Below, piece after piece: positions 43,468 through 54,240 of a stretch of 64,000 nt of DNA; positions within the stretch are counted from its first letter, which is position 1; every line of letters starts with the position of its first letter. Position numbers and translations under genes: made by a program. The notes under the pieces were generated by a model. That model had not been told where the DNA came from. It saw nothing but the letters and a program-made list of their open reading frames with translations, and searched no databases. Source of the stretch: Uranotaenia lowii (lineage: Eukaryota > Arthropoda > Insecta > Diptera > Culicidae); contig NC_073692.1 in assembly GCF_029784155.1 (NCBI RefSeq), positions 153,728,334 through 153,792,333 on the forward strand. The letters are read 5' to 3'.

Positions 43468-43695
43468 TTAACACGTTCGGCGCCATGGGACCCATACTCG
43501 GGTGACGGGTATATATCCTGGGAAGCCCTGCCACATCAAAAACGGAAGACGCTCTCTTACTCAAGTTAGCCGCTCAGTTTAGCCACACGTTGCAAATCTT
43601 GAAGTTCTCTCTCTTTGCCTACTTTCTCGCGCCGAGAATTTCTTTGGTCCCGGTTAGTAAAACTACCAAAATGAGCGTGGCGACGAACGTGTTAA
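43468..43695. mobile_element. 228-bp MITE with TTAA ends (piggyBac-like)
   Basis: TTAACACGTTCGGCGCCA at the left and TGGCGACGAACGTGTTAA at the right; TTAA at both borders is the piggyBac-type target. The right end is identical to the scar at 5513-5540. Inserted in the 3' part of the mariner. Confidence 0.88.
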
Positions 43696-43866
43696 ATCGT
43701 GCTTAGAATAATGGGACACTCTATATTATGCTTCACTCCAATCTATTCTACTCTAATTCCTTTCTGCTCTATGTGTTCAGCTCACTCTCTACTCTTCTTT
43801 ACTCTGCTAGTTTTTTCTAAGTAAATTCTAGAGTTATCTGCAATGATCCTTTGTTCCAATACTTAC

Positions 43867-44897
43867 AGCAATTTTCAATATTGATTGTGCTCATTTTCTT
43901 TTTCATCCAATTGACGGTCGCTCGCACCGACATACTATCGCACTGCCACTGGTTCTCAGTCAGGCTGATAGTATGCATTTTCCGCAGCTTAACGAATGGT
44001 TCCTTCTCCAGAGTGATCATAAGATTTGCGCCCAGATCCAGGGTCCTCAGGTTCGGCAGCTGCACAAACATGTTGTTGTACAGCTGCGGTATCTTGCAAT
44101 GGCTGATGTCGAGGTACTGAAATATCGTATGGGTTAATTTTTTATTTGTTGAGAAAGATTATATGTTTGGGAGCTTACCATAATTGAGGAACTACTAAGG
44201 AAGGGTCGGCTTTGAAGGTTCATAAAGTTATTATTCGAAAGGTTCAGATCGGTGAGTTTTTCGTTGTGTTCGAATAGATTTGCGTGCAACATCTGCAGCC
44301 GGTTGTGGGACAGATCCAAACTTTCCAGGTTGGCCAAGGTTGAAAAGGCGTTCAACGATATGTGGTCGATTGAGTTCTCCGATAAGAATAATTTCACCAG
44401 ATTGACGTAAGCCTATAGGGGATTCGGGGAAAGATGAAGTTGATTATCAATCTCTAAACGTAATAGATCTGTTTTGTTTGTTTTACCTCGAAACTGTCAT
44501 CATCGATTGTCGATATCATATTTATACTTAAATCCAATATTTCCACTCCAGTCGGTACATCGGTGTATGTGTTGATAAGGTTTTCATGGCTGAAACGGAA
44601 AGTAAAACTTTCGTTACTACTTCAGCATTTACTGTGCCTGATGAAATTTTCTAATTACATCGTAACTACCCTGAGTTACAATGTATGTCGCTTGTAAAAA
44701 TTTGGAAAAAAATGTGACTAATTTTTCAATTTGTTTAACTACCTGCAATCAGCACGTTTCAGTCCTTCGATTGTATCACAGGTACACATTTTGGGGCAAA
44801 ATGCTTCCTGCATTTCGCGCTTCTCAGCAATAGACGTTACACTTAATACTAATAAAATGTGCGCAATTACTATAAAATAAGATTTGGTTTGACACAT
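43867..44897 (-). CDS. Secreted leucine-rich repeat protein (at least four exons, 3' end uncertain)
   Basis: Exons 44743-44897, 44487-44589, 44179-44412 and 43867-44116 join in frame. The start MCQTKSYFIVIAHILLVLSV is a signal peptide. CPKMCTCDTIEGLKRADC is an LRRNT cap. Then six or seven repeats follow, such as VEILDLSINMISTI, LVKLFLSENSIDHI, LESLDLSHNRLQML, LTDLNLSNNNFMNL and LRTLDLGANLMITL. Next come NQWQCD and NIENCC, the start of an LRRCT cap. A strong donor GTAAGTATT follows 43867; reading through it instead gives a stop at 43817-43819 and 263 residues. The cap looks unfinished, so splicing onward is favoured, but the next exon is not seen and the mariner cluster begins at 43723. Function unknown; such proteins mediate extracellular binding, including immune roles in mosquitoes. 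Confidence 0.85.
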
Positions 44898-46600
44898 TTT
44901 GACTAATTCCGTTGAATACTGGTCGATTTAATTTCTCAATAAGCACGTTTTGGCACAGTTGAATCACATTTTCTGCAAAAGAATCAAACAAAACCACAAT
45001 GGATCTTTCTTCGCTGCTGCAAACTTTTGGAATGAATGTTCGATCTACAGAGGTTCGTGCCAAATGGTTTATCAAAGTTTTAGTTGCAAAAGTATCGGTA
45101 TTTGTGAATCAGCCACCTGCCAGCTCCCCCTCTGCCCTGTGTTTTTTTTCTATGACTGGATCATGGATAAGATAAGAGCAATGGAAAAGTGTGTGCTCTC
45201 ATTCAGCTAAACATACAGAACGACGATAGCATTTGGTTGGATGCCTTCAACTGATAACAGCTCTGTGGTCAAACTTTTGCAGGTAGGCCGGATTGTTAGT
45301 AGTGGTCGTTGCCATTCTTTGTGATGAATTGTCATGAATGCAGAATGCTGAGAACTTTTTCGTTTGCATACCCGGATAGAATGTCGTTTCAATTTACCTG
45401 TGACGTTTTCCTCACGCCAACAGGTAGGAAGAGGTTATTATGACTAATTTTTATGAATGACGCATTTATTGTGTTCGCAAGATTGTGTTATTCATAGGTC
45501 GTTCGTGGGGTTTTTTTTTCAAAAAGTCTTGGTGTAAATTTATCGACAAGGATGAGCATGAACACGCAGTATTTGTCAACCTCCTTGCGATGTACCGGCG
45601 ATACAGCAACTCGTCGTGCTGCGTATTGAGCCTTCTATGCGGGTTTAATGGGTTCGAACGCCTCCGTAGCTCGCAGCGCGTTGTCGTTGCCTCACGTACA
45701 GGGTGCCGCTTGTCTTGTCGGACGGCCTCGTTGGATGGTAAGCGGCCCTCACACTTCCGCTGTTAATAACGGTAGTTGGCGACGCCTTTGGATGGCGATC
45801 ACGTCGGTGGTGGAAGACAGGATTAACACTCAGGAAAGCTGCTTCGGGTACTCCCACCGGACTTTAAAAGGGTAAAATACGGGGTCCTGGTGATAGAGGG
45901 AACAAAATGGCGGCTTGGCGTTAGGTCGGGTACTTTGCTGACATTCGGAGTCTTGGGTTACCTGGGAGTCCTCTACACACACACAATAATTTTATTTCTA
46001 GCTAACTCACTAAGGTCACCGTCTTCAACGGCTTTTTCAAAAAGGAACTTGGCCTTTAGAACGAAAGATACTTTGGCGCTTTTCTTGCCGTAGTATTCGC
46101 TCAGAGTTGCGATGAATAATGACCCTATTGTTAAAGGTCTATGGCTCCCGTACCCGATCGTTGACCTCTCATGTCCCTCTATCCCTTCATTCAATTTCCC
46201 CTCAGCAGCTCAGCATCCATTTTTTGCTGCTATATCCAGCCCTGGACTCAGAAGCCTATCATGTGCTGCCATCTGTTGAAGCGTACCAACATCTCCAGAC
46301 GTTTATGTTGGTTGGCTGCGTCCGAGGTTTTCTTTCGGGGTTCAAAAGCAGGTTCGATCCACTCTACACTTAATCACCAGCACTTTCTTGACATTTACAT
46401 TTACGCGATAAATCTTGACAATCTTGGTTAGAAACTTTTCCATGGTTACAATTTTTTACAATACTGTGTCTATATCATCCGTATGTGATAGAAATCGAGT
46501 TATTTTTGCATCACAGCATGCGAAAATAGAACACGTGTTGTGAAACAACTTGACGGTAGCAGATCTTGGAAATGTTTTTGAATGGTAAAGTTTTCAAAAT
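44898..46600. other. Upstream of the LRR gene and unassigned GC-richer block
   Basis: GATAAGATAAG at about 45166, ~270 bp upstream of the LRR start, could bind GATA factors (weak). 45560-46400 is GC-richer and contains a B-box-like GGTTCGAACGC at 45651, but no protein, TIR or LTR could be fixed. Confidence 0.35.
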
Positions 46601-46615
46601 GTGCTACAAGTATGA

Positions 46616-46707
46616 AATTTCTACCACTTTTTCCCAACACGAGTGAATTTGCTCTTAGAGCAAGTTCCCTCGTGTTTCCCTCGAAAAAGTGGTAGAAGTA
46701 GAATTTC
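46616..46707. repeat. ~92-bp imperfect hairpin
   Basis: GAAATTTCTACCACTTTTTC...AACACGAGTGAATTTGCTC mirrors GAGCAAGTTCCCTCGTGTT...GAAAAAGTGGTAGAAGTAGA. A small MITE or foldback. Confidence 0.8.
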
Positions 46708-47690
46708 TGCTATATTCACGTTATTATGAACCGGATTTAGATGAAAATTGGCACACGGAAGTTTTCAAGAACGAGCAATCGATTCCAGGTATAAAATTTT
46801 GTTTAAAGGGGTCATCCATATTAACTGTTCACTGTTTCGGCGCAAATATACATTGGATTGGAATAAAAATTTGTGCCAGTGAGTTTTAAGGGACGGACAA
46901 TTGATTTGATTCAGGGGTCGGTAAAAAGTGTCGTCCATATGATTTGATGACTGTTTTTAATATATTGTGAATATGCATCAAACTGAGATGCAATTTTGTA
47001 CACGGGAGTTTTGAGGTCGTTTAAAAGGGTCGTCCATATCAATCGTCTACTGTCTTCGCGGTATTGTCGTGATTATGTATCGGATTGTAAAAAACATTTG
47101 CACGGACAATCGGTTTTGGGTGTACAATTTTGGGCAAAGGTTCGTCCAGATTGATTATTCAATGTTTTGACAATAATTCCGTTATTATGCATCGGATCGA
47201 GATGTTAATTTAAACACAGGACAAGAAATCGATGGCTGATTACAAAAATTGTATGAGATCATGGAAAAATGAGTCGTCATAAATTACCTGTTTTATGCTT
47301 TTGCTAAAATTGCTTTATTACGCTTGGGATTGAAAAAAAACTCATACACGGGAGTCTTAAGAAACGGATAATCGATTCCTGAATTCACACATCAGAAGAC
47401 AAAAAAGGGCTGTTCATATAAACTTTTTAATGTTTTTTTTTCAATAATTGTGTTACTTTGCATCAGATCGAGACGAAAATTCAAACACGAAAGTTTTACA
47501 GGACGGGCAATCGATTTTTCAGACTACTGAAAAATGAGTCGTTCTGAACTTTTTTTGCAATAATTTCTTTATTATGCATCCGAAAAAAAATGTAATTTCA
47601 ATCGGCGGTCAATCAATTTTTTGTTTTGAATTTCAATTTTAAAGACAAACAAACGGATCGTTCCTAAACACTGGCCGACCAAAAGTTTGG
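46690..47690 (+). repeat. Degenerate tandem repeat array, Helitron-associated family (copy A)
   Basis: Six to seven diverged units of about 100-145 bp. Each holds a GTCGTCCATATTAA-like word, a TTATTATGCATCGGAT-like word, ACACGGGAGTTTT and a GACGGGCAATCGATTT-like word. The same unit occurs at 53540-54240 (inverted) and 59150-59900. No Helitron ends were found here. Confidence 0.75.
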
Positions 47691-48365
47691 GAGTAAATGT
47701 ACAGGGTATATTTTTCTCTAGGATGGAAAAAGTGCCTACGCTCATTAGTTTATTTTGTTTTGTATTTTTTGCAGGTAGAGCATGAATATTATTCTTAATT
47801 AGTCAATGATTCGTCTTAAACAATAAACAAAAAAATAATTACGTTTAAGAGAGTTACTATAAAATGAGATTTTTTGGGACAAAAAATTGTGAGAATGATT
47901 TCGATATGAATTTTAAGAATCTATAAAAAGTTATAGAAAAAAAATCTTGAACAACTTGGAATTTCGCAGCTTTCCATTCAATACCTCCCTTAAAACTAAT
48001 CTTCGACGGGTGATTTGTTGACCTAAAACTAATTTAAAACTTTAATGATTCACTTCAGATAAATTTAAAGAAAACTCACCGAAAATCCTCCACGATATTG
48101 AAAATTTTCTGCCTCAATGTTTTCCATCGTTGTCGGTTTCGAAGAAAATTTATTCAAAATCAAAGAATGTTTTCATTGATTTTGGCTCAAATTGATTGTC
48201 TCTTGATTTCAAGTGCAGTACATTAATTCAATATATGTGTACATCAATTTAAAATAATTTTCCTTCCTTTTTTATAAAAACCCAAATTAAATTTAAAAAA
48301 ATGATTTAGATTAAAAAATCACTAGAAACGTATTTCTTTTGTTTCAACGGCACTAGTTTTGTCTG
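47691..48365. other. Gene-free AT-rich stretch
   Basis: No supported feature. Confidence 0.4.
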
Positions 48366-48528
48366 CGTGAATTGATTTTGTACATTCAACAATATATATA
48401 TAATACATTCAACGTACGCGTCTGTTCTCCATGTCAGGGGCGGCGTGCGGAGTGCATCAACGTCCTGGTGGTGTTCGGGACCCAAAACAGCAACATCACG
48501 ACGGCCCTCCTGCGAGATAGTGGGGTTA

Positions 48529-48550
48529 GATGCGGGCCTTGCGAGCCCGT
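48529..48550 (+). repeat. 22-bp direct repeat, left copy
   Basis: GATGCGGGCCTTGCGAGCCC plus GT, identical to 50372-50393. Confidence 0.9.
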
Positions 48551-48573
48551 ATGTATGTATGTATGTATGTATA
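48549..48573 (+). repeat. (GTAT)n microsatellite
   Basis: Six tandem GTAT units. Confidence 0.95.
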
Positions 48574-48750
48574 GGTCCCCCATCGGTAGCAAGGTCCAGT
48601 CTATGTCTGTGTGGCTTGGCCTTTCGAATTGACTTCTAGGGCTTCCACGGCCGATGGTTCGTCGAGAGAAAGCATCCAACCCTCAGAAACCTACAATGGT
48701 TGGCAATCCACTCCGCTTGCAATAATTGCTTTGGGTTATCCCCAGATGCC

Positions 48751-50350
48751 TTCTCTCTGGTTAATGAAATACAGTATAAATATAATGATATATAAATAAG
48801 AAATATAATACAATAAATCATATGTCATTTAATAAATATGCAATAAAATATTGATGAACATAAATAAATATAAACGGTGCATTTGATCTGTTTGTAATAA
48901 TATAATGATAAAGACTTTTAATGATGTACAAAATAATATAAAATATAAAAATATGTATGCAGTTATAATAAAAACAAGAATAATAATACAAGAACATGTA
49001 TCTTTATGGGTAACAATCAGAGCATGGTGTGCATATGTGAAACAAAACACAGTATCAATAATTTAAAGAGAATACTATGTAGCAATATAAAATGAAGCAT
49101 TCATTCATAAGTAGATGTAGTTGATTGAATGGAAAACGATAGAACACAATTTTAATTGTACAAATGACATCAGAAAAATCAAACTCAAAGTAATTTAAAT
49201 CGATTGCGTGGATAAGCGCAGGAAAGGGATTTAACGAACGCTATTTTCGTTCAATGAATTTGAATGGATAGTTTCTAATAAATGTCGGGATCGATTAAAC
49301 AGAAAAAATGCATCGACAATGTTATTTAGTCAAGAAAAAATATAAAAATATTTATGATACAAAAATATTTAGAGTATCTATCAGAACTCATTTGGTGAAA
49401 ATACTTATGTTATGAATTTGATCTAATTTAATAGTTCTCAAACACAACTAAACTTAAAAAACAAAAACTTTTTTTTTTGCAATTCTGACCGGGCCAAAAA
49501 TTTAAAATAGTTAACTTCAAACATGAACTCTATGTTACTTTTTGCATCTATTTTAAATTAAAATTTACGATTAAAACATTTTTTTTAAAACTCTGTTTTA
49601 ATATTTTTCACCGTCGCATTTCACCTCAAAATAGGTGATGCTAACCGACTCAACGCGTAACTGAGAACGCAAAAATAAACAAACGCAAACGGATAAATAT
49701 CATCAAAGTAGGCCTGCTAACGCTTCATCATCAAGGCAGGAGTTTTATGCATACATACACAATTTAGAACTGAATATGATTTTCCACATTTTTTATACTG
49801 AGTGCAACAAGGATCAATTATTTAGAAATTGGAAAGAAATACTTCAATAAATACATATAAATGGAACGGGCTCACCAGATGTTCAATTTTCCTCTCACTG
49901 ACACAGATTTCTTGCGCTCTGTTACTCCTATCACGAACATTTTATGAATTCCTTATCAGGCAAAGTATCGAACAATTTGGTCAACCAGAAAGTTAAGTCA
50001 TATTTCACTTATTTTTCACTTCAACACTTTTCCCAAGGAAAAACCAATGTCTTACACAATGCCTTTCACTAGAGCAAATTCAAAATTCTCATACACCACT
50101 CCGATCCCAGCTCATGTCTACCGAAAATTTGTCGCCATTTTCATTTACTCTTCCTATGGCATCAATTTTGCCGGGTCCTTAATAAATTCGCCGTTTCTAC
50201 ATCAGCTCTTCTTTCTTTGATCATTTCTTTTCAATAAGATGTTCGGAAACATTCACGTGAAATTTGAATTCCAGGAAAATAACTTGGCACTTCGCCGATT
50301 TGGATATTCACAACCGCACACGGAGCTAACGAATGAAATGAACCTTCTCG
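48751..50350. other. Gene-free AT-rich stretch
   Basis: Strongly AT-rich, with long runs of ATAAATATAATA-like words at 48770-49080. No coding frame supported. Confidence 0.45.
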
Positions 50351-50352
50351 GT

Positions 50353-50393
50353 CGGGCTCTCGCAAGCAACTGATGCGGGCCTTGCGAGCCCGT
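50353..50393 (+). repeat. Stem-loop overlapping the right copy of the 22-bp repeat
   Basis: CGGGCTCTCGCAAG pairs with CTTGCGAGCCCG (12 bp, two-base bulge), closing at the direct repeat 50372-50393. Confidence 0.75.
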
Positions 50394-50479
50394 GACTACA
50401 AAAAACATAAGCAACGAACAACGAACAACAAATTTCGGATGGAAATCGGCAAAGACCCACGCAACGAAAAGGGACTATG

Positions 50480-50760
50480 GTTGTATGATTGATTTTGTGC
50501 ATTCAATTATAAATATAATAGATTCAACTATAGTGCATGATTGATGTCATTCATTCAACAATCATTATAGTAGATTCAACTATAATAATATGATTGATTT
50601 AATTGTAAATATGATAGATTCAATTGTAATATATGATTGATTTAATTATGAATATGGCAGATTCAACTATGATAAAATGATTGATTTAATAACAAGTATG
50701 ATGGATTCAATTATATTTCTATGATTGATTCAAAGAGGTTCACTATATGAATTGTAAATT
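50480..50760 (+). repeat. AT-rich ~50-bp tandem array, forward
   Basis: Five or six units of the type ATGATTGATTTAATTATAAA followed by TATGATAGATTCAACTATAA. Confidence 0.9.
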
Positions 50761-50889
50761 TAAATTCTGTTAATAATGGAAGTTATCATTTCTCATCATT
50801 TCATAATTATGATGTTTTTCTTCAGAATAATTTTATGGCTACGTTTTATTTTTATTAAATTTGTTATTTCGGCATTTTGCATCTAGTAA

Positions 50890-51375
50890 GCTGACCCGAA
50901 ATCCCGATATCCACGTCTTGGCTCCTCCGTAGTTGTTCTTTTTGCATCTTGATGCATGGTTGCCCAGCAAATTGTGCATCTTAATCGGTCCCGGAAGAAG
51001 TCCTTAGAAGTCGATGCTTCTGTACCCGGCGAAGATTGACCTTGTGGGGGGAAAATTCTCTCAATATCATGACATCAATCTATCATTAGCTTTACCGACT
51101 TCTAAATACTAGTTTCCTGTGGGATCCTGCCATGATCACGCAAAGGAACGTCGAGACCCACGTCGATTTCGCGGGCAGCCAGAGTAGGTGTATTTTTCCC
51201 AATTCCAGGACCTGTCAGCCTACTACTCGACCACTGTCAGGGACTGGTGGAGGAAAATGTTTCCCGATCGCCGGAGAGCGTTTGCGCTTCTCCTCCGATG
51301 TCAGGAACTGCCGGCTGAGCCCTAAAAACAGCACTACGATCGCTGCAGGGAACACGTACTGGTCTCACATTTAGG
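50890..51375. other. GC-rich core between the inverted arrays
   Basis: Distinctly GC-richer than its surroundings. The minus strand has an open stretch (VFPAAIVVLFLGLSRQFLTS, then SPAIGKHFPPPVPDSG) broken by a stop, with no recognised domain. It could be an old exon or the remains of an element's coding region. Confidence 0.35.
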
Positions 51376-51418
51376 TTTTTATTTTATTTTTGCTGATGAA
51401 CACGGATGAACACTATAA

Positions 51419-51662
51419 GATTCAAGTATCACACAATCAATCATAAAAATATAGTTGAATTTACTATATTTATAGTTCAATACCTAGAATCAATCATACA
51501 TTTGTAGTTGAATCTGTCATATTTACGGTTGAATCAATTACACCACTACAGTTGAATATATCATATTTATAGTTAAATGTTATAGGTCAAACAGAAATGT
51601 ATAGTTGAATCTATTATATTTAGAGTTGAATATCTAAAATCAATCATATAATTGTAGTTATC
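51419..51662 (-). repeat. AT-rich ~50-bp tandem array, inverted
   Basis: Units of TATAGTTGAATCTATTATAT and GAATCAATCATAnAAnTGTA type, the reverse complement of the array at 50480-50760. The two arrays face each other across 51375. Confidence 0.9.
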
Positions 51663-52201
51663 CGCTCTTGACTAATATGACAATTTGCATCATTATTTTT
51701 TTATGGACGCACCCTGAAAGTCTAGAAAAAAAAAACTCAGACCTTGTGTGTCAATTTGAAACTCCTGACTAAAACCAATATATCTCTCTTGTATCTCAAC
51801 CGATTTTTGCAAAATGTATGGCTTGAAAAATCTCGTAATGTAACCCAAGTATGTTTTTCAGACAATATTCACCTATAACTGTTCAGTTTTCCGTTATTCA
51901 AAGTCTAAAAAAAAGAACCGAAAAACATGCTTCGGAAAAAAGACTGTATATCAGCTACGGAATGCTAAAAAAAATCCCTTAGTGTCCAAAAAAGTTGAAG
52001 TTAGAAGCTATACGTTGGACATAAGTATATATTTTTTCGAATTTTTTTAAGATCAGGACCACAAAAAATGTAAAAAAAGTGGTTTTAAAACCGTACTATT
52101 AATCAATGAATCGTAAATTTTTTTTTAAGTCATACCAGATAAATTTTAAAAAGAGGATTGCAAAGTTGACGTAATTAGGCACAATTTCGCATCTTTAGAT
52201 T
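51663..52201. other. Gene-free AT-rich stretch
   Basis: No supported feature. Confidence 0.4.
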
Positions 52202-52447
52202 TTCAAAATACGAAACACAGAATTTTTGACGAATTTTCAAAGGTGGCTGTTTTTTAAACTTTTTCTCAATTGGCAATTTCTCAGATTTTCTTGCTCTTAA
52301 ATTTAACTTTGCACGAGATTTTTGGTATATAAACGTAAGATTTCCGTTATAAATTTATATTCACTAGAAAGGTAATTTCATACTGATTCTAGTGGTGTTT
52401 GAAAAACAGCCACCTTTGAAAATTCATCAAAAAATCCGTGTTTCGAA
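52202..52447. repeat. Inverted repeat with ~50-bp arms
   Basis: ACGAAACACAGAATTTTTGA...TTCAAAGGTGGCTGTTTTT at the left is inverted at 52396-52447 (AAACAGCCACCTTTGAAAAT). A MITE-like stem; no TSD found. Confidence 0.8.
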
Positions 52448-52872
52448 TTAATTGGGTGAAAAAAATTGAATGTTGATAGAATGTTAAAAGAGAGATATGA
52501 ATTCAGTTACTCATCCTCGGTCAATTAATTTTCTGAAAAGCTATTTATTACAAAAATCGTATGATCAAATGCTGTTTTTTAAAAATTAAACAATGAAATT
52601 TTTTTGACGTGACTTTACTTATTTTCAGCTGTTTTCATTTGAGCGTACAGTACCTTTATCCAAATTCAAAAATAATCATAACCATACTTCAAGTTTTCAT
52701 TTGATTGATAAAATATTTAACAAAAATCAAATTTCTTTGTTTGTGTTATATGTATCAACACACTACAAATTGCCAAAAACTATTAAAACATAAGTTCAAA
52801 AATCAAACATCAAATTTCTGACAAACGAGATAACCTCGAAGTACTTATCTAAATATTAATATTTTCTTCTAA

Positions 52873-53134
52873 TTGAGGCGCTTGGGATCAGAAGGGTGCA
52901 AATGCCTAAATGATACTTTCGAGAAAACGCTCTTCAAAGTTTTGAAGATCCTCGATTTTTTATAAATTTTTCGAATTCGAGCCGTTTTAATTCAATCGAA
53001 AAAGTGTTAAAAAAATTATTAAAAAATCGAGTTTTGCACCAGATGTACAATGAAACATGAAGAATCGTTAAGTATACTTAACTCAAAATTGATGATTCTA
53101 GGACTTGCACCCTTCTGATCCTGAGGGCCTCAAT
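52873..53134. mobile_element. ~260-bp MITE
   Basis: TTGAGGCGCTTGGGATCAGA (continuing AGGGTGCAA) at the left, and the inverse at the right ending GGCCTCAA. TIRs of about 30 bp with few mismatches. Confidence 0.85.
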
Positions 53135-53261
53135 TTAGTTCAATTTAAACTTTTGAGTATCGGGAAAAAGCCAGAAACAAAAAAAAAAGATGCCACCATT
53201 TTATTTAATTAATTACTAAACGTTAATTACGTGTCGTTAGAGTTACCTTATTTATACAAAA

Positions 53262-54240
53262 CTAGCTGATCCCGCACTAACTCCGTTTTGCTTTCCATTT
53301 TCAATATGCGAAGATGAGTTCACGTTTGAATAATGAATGTGATGCATTTTTACTACAGTAATGCATAAAACATTCAATAATATTTAAAAATTACCCTTTT
53401 ACTTGTTTTCTAACTTAAAATCATAAATAAAAGATTGATTGTCCGTCTAAAAGCCTTCACATGGTAGTTGTGTCGCCCTTTAGGTTATTGATAAAATAAG
53501 ATTTTTTAAGGTTCATTTTCACATGAACATGTAAACCGGGCTTAATAGAACAACTGTGAGTGAATTTTCGCCTCATTCGGATGCACCATCATAACATTAT
53601 TGCAGAAACATTGATTTGTTTATAAGGACGACTTTTTTTCTAATATCCCCTGACCCAAAGTTTGATAATTAAAACCAATTTCACATTCCTTAATTGTGCG
53701 ATGTTTTGTTTTTCTAAATTTGAAGAATAATACATCGATATCGCGAAAACAGTGAACATTTAATGTAGACAACCCCTTTGGCCGACTTTTGACCCAACAT
53801 TATGGACAACTCCTTTTTCCGAACCTGATCCAAAATAAGATACCTGAAATCAAGTTCATAGCCTTAAAACTCTCGTGTACATAATTTCATCTCGATCTGA
53901 TGCATATCCACGACAACATTTCAAAAACCGTGCCGATCCCTGAACCGAAGCTGATTACCTGGAATCAATTGCCCCACCCTTTAAACATCCATGTGCTAAT
54001 TTTGAAGCCAATCCGATGTTTAACAGCGCTTATATCGTAAAAACAGTTAACAATTTATATGGACTACCCCTGATCTAAAATTGGATAATCGAAATGAATT
54101 GTCCGTCCCCAAAAACTCCTTTGTGAAAATTTTCATCTCAATCCTATGCATAATTACGACAAACCGCGAAAACAGTGAACAATTTATATGCATGGACGAC
54201 CCTTTTCCCGAACCCCGCACAGTGGTACAAAATGTAAAAA
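53262..54240 (-). mobile_element. Helitron-like element, minus strand, 5' end not found (copy B of the tandem family)
   Basis: Read on the minus strand the 3' end is AAACGGAGTTAGTGCGGGAT followed by CAGCTAG and then T, as in the element at 58994-59988. Upstream on that strand are several degenerate units of the same tandem repeat (53540-54240). A 5' TCTATATATA end was not found. Confidence 0.65.

Larger units (their letters stand above)
40197..43723 (+). mobile_element. DD37E mariner carrying three nested insertions
   Basis: TIRs of about 38 bp (TAGGGTGTCCCATTATG... at 40197; inverted copy ending at 43723) lie between TA dinucleotides. The transposase, with frame breaks and stops, is readable from MRSISPE (about 40344) through AYVCRKTASVRDV, FIDDETYGKFDYKT (first Asp, ~40978), WQAICECGM, NLTSVHYSKDTMGW and NPLNCPQARPAETFW to RLINS|LRSKIRSLAYD, stop near 43370. 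The second catalytic Asp is Asn here; the Glu is kept at spacing 37. Insertions: MITE 40396-40612, foldback 41506-43320 (within the last codons), TTAA MITE 43468-43695. Without them and their TSDs it is about 1.26 kb, normal for mariner. Confidence 0.93.
48366..48750. other. GC-rich block with one copy of the AT-rich ~50-bp repeat at its left
   Basis: GATTTTGTACATTCAACAAT at 48375 resembles units of the array at 50480. The block behind it is GC-rich and contains (GTAT)6 and a 22-bp word repeated at 50372. Likely part of an unrecognised repeat element. Confidence 0.4.

Noticed and set aside
45485..46440. Overlapping frames of 60-90 residues as a gene
   Set aside because: Frames overlap on both strands, none has a recognisable motif, and no splice-consistent model emerges.
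50480..51662. Regular AT-rich repeats as a CRISPR-like array
   Set aside because: Repeats are head-to-tail and degenerate without unique spacers, in a eukaryotic genome.
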